This document shows positions 14,889 through 15,556 of a stretch of DNA of 15,556 nt, piece after piece (position 1 is the stretch's first letter; each line of letters begins with the position of its first letter). This stretch comes from JAWVEV01 sp033856535. GTDB lineage: Bacteria > Actinomycetota > Thermoleophilia > Miltoncostaeales > Miltoncostaeaceae. The notes beneath the pieces are model-generated. The model was not told the origin of the DNA and ran no database searches. It was given only the letters and a program-made list of their open reading frames with translations. Position numbers and translations under genes: made by a program. The stretch covers positions 1 to 15,556 of the forward strand of contig JAWVEV010000185.1 in the NCBI GenBank assembly GCA_033856535.1, in the 5' to 3' direction.

Positions 14889-14908
14889 CATGGCCGGTTC
14901 GGGCCATG
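14889..14908 (-). terminator. Hairpin after the LuxR-type gene
   Basis: Perfect 7-bp CATGGCC/GGCCATG with a 6-nt loop, 8 nt past the LuxR-type stop codon. No T-tract follows. It could instead be a regulatory palindrome for the monooxygenase gene. Confidence 0.4.
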
Positions 14909-14916
14909 GCGGCGGC

Positions 14917-15556
14917 TCAGAGGAGGTTCAGCCGGCTCGCCGCGCTCACGGCGGCGGCCCGCGAGGAGCAGCCCAGCCGGTCGTAGGCGTTCTGCACGTG
15001 GCGATGGACCGTGTGCCGGCTCAGCACGAGCCGGGCCGCGATCTCCCCGTCGGTGAGGCCCTGCGCGATGAGCCGGAGGATCTCGATCTGCCGGGCGGTG
15101 AGGAGGTCGTCGCGCCCGGCCGGCGCCGGCGGCCGGGGAGCCGGCCGCCCGAGCGCATCGGCGAGCTCGCGCGCCCGCGCCGCCTCGACGTCCGCCCCGA
15201 TCGCCTCGAGCCCGGCCAGCGCCAGCGCCGCCTCGCGCGCGCCGGCCTCGCGGCGGCCCTGCGCGGCCAGGGCCCGGGCCAGCTCGACCCGCGCCCGCCC
15301 GAGGTCGAAGGCGCCCCCGCCGGCGGCGAAGAGGTCGACCGCCTCATGGAGCCGCTCGCGGGCAATCGCCGCATCGCCGGCCGCCAGGGCGACGATGCCC
15401 TCGGCGAGCCGCGCCGAGGCGTGGAGCGGCCGCGTGCCCACCGACTCGGCGATCGCGCGGAGCTCGGCCAGGTGCGGGGCCGCGGCCGCGGGGTCGCCGG
15501 CGGCGGCCGCCGCCCGCGCCATCAGCTCGACCGGCGTCGCGCGCAGGGTCAGGTTC
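14917..15556 (-). CDS. LuxR-family transcriptional regulator, C-terminal part (5' end outside window)
   Basis: About 212 codons are visible and the frame is open to the window edge, so the start is missing. The C-terminal 60 or so residues are a clear LuxR/GerE helix-turn-helix: LTARQIEILRLIAQGLTDGE, then IAARLVLSRHTVHRHVQNAY and DRLGCSSRAAAVSAASRLNLL. Before it is an Ala/Arg-rich helical region with TPR-like spacing (ARLAEGIVALAAGD, LHEAVDLFAAGG, ARVELARALAAQGR), as in large MalT/LAL-type regulators with an N-terminal ATPase domain. Whether that ATPase exists cannot be seen here. The ATG at 15522 is internal to the frame and lacks support as a start. It ends upstream of the monooxygenase gene on the same strand. 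Confidence 0.9.
   Translation of the reverse strand, partial: NLTLRATPVELMARAAAAAGDPAAAAPHLAELRAIAESVGTRPLHASARLAEGIVALAAGDAAIARERLHEAVDLFAAGGGAFDLGRARVELARALAAQGRREAGAREAALALAGLEAIGADVEAARARELADALGRPAPRPPAPAGRDDLLTARQIEILRLIAQGLTDGEIAARLVLSRHTVHRHVQNAYDRLGCSSRAAAVSAASRLNLL

Noticed and set aside
13562..14986. 474-codon plus-strand frame opposite the monooxygenase gene
   Set aside because: No recognisable domain and atypical composition; the minus frame has both nucleotide-binding motifs.

Overview
The DNA is very G+C rich (roughly three quarters by eye), with almost every codon ending in G or C, many GTG starts and several apparently leaderless genes. This points to an actinobacterium-like chromosome, plausibly Thermoleophilia/Solirubrobacterales, although no phylogenetic marker is present and that assignment is inference. 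The window is chromosomal in character: no insertion sequence, phage gene, tRNA, rRNA or CRISPR array was seen. It holds 17 genes that I support; copA and a LuxR-type regulator run off the two ends.

Region 1 (1-3400, minus strand) is a copper operon: copZ (HMA chaperone), a secreted His-rich protein, then copA (Cu+ P-type ATPase). Each junction is a 4-bp GTGA stop/start overlap. A TACT-N7-AGTA dyad of CsoR/RcnR type lies just before copZ. Region 2 (3418-5366, minus strand) carries a membrane protein with two tandem DUF4389-like units and a VOC (glyoxalase-fold) protein. Region 3 (5446-7289) is a divergent pair, an MFS exporter and a TetR regulator, separated by only 23 bp that must hold both -10 elements and the operator. 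Region 4 (7338-8219) is metF.

Region 5 (8237-10161) is a self-contained ECF41 stress unit. An SDR/epimerase-like gene overlaps the gene for a sigma factor with a fused C-terminal SnoaL-like domain, and a TGTCACA-N16-CGTC promoter (the known ECF41 target sequence) precedes it. A small zinc-ribbon protein gene converges on the sigma gene.

Region 6 (10682-12567) is an arsenic locus. arsR is read rightwards; a MIP-family channel and arsC are read leftwards from overlapping promoters that share one ArsR-type dyad. No ArsB or Acr3 pump is present, so the channel probably releases the arsenite made by ArsC (AqpS-type detoxification). Downstream of arsR, behind a near-perfect ribosome binding site, is a 12-residue ORF with five cysteines. 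It is followed by two mutually exclusive hairpins and a small unknown gene. This is the most unusual element in the window.

Region 7 (12564-15556, minus strand) holds a secreted tandem-domain protein with cupredoxin-like metal ligands, a flavin monooxygenase-like protein with a perfect palindrome upstream, and the C-terminal part of a LuxR-type regulator.

A recurring theme is transcription that starts at or very near the start codon. A -10-like hexamer lies 6-7 nt before the start codon of arsR, metF, tetR, the MFS gene and the DUF4389 gene, and less convincingly before two others. Other genes (copZ, the VOC gene, the SDR gene, arsC, the micro-ORF) have clear Shine-Dalgarno sequences.
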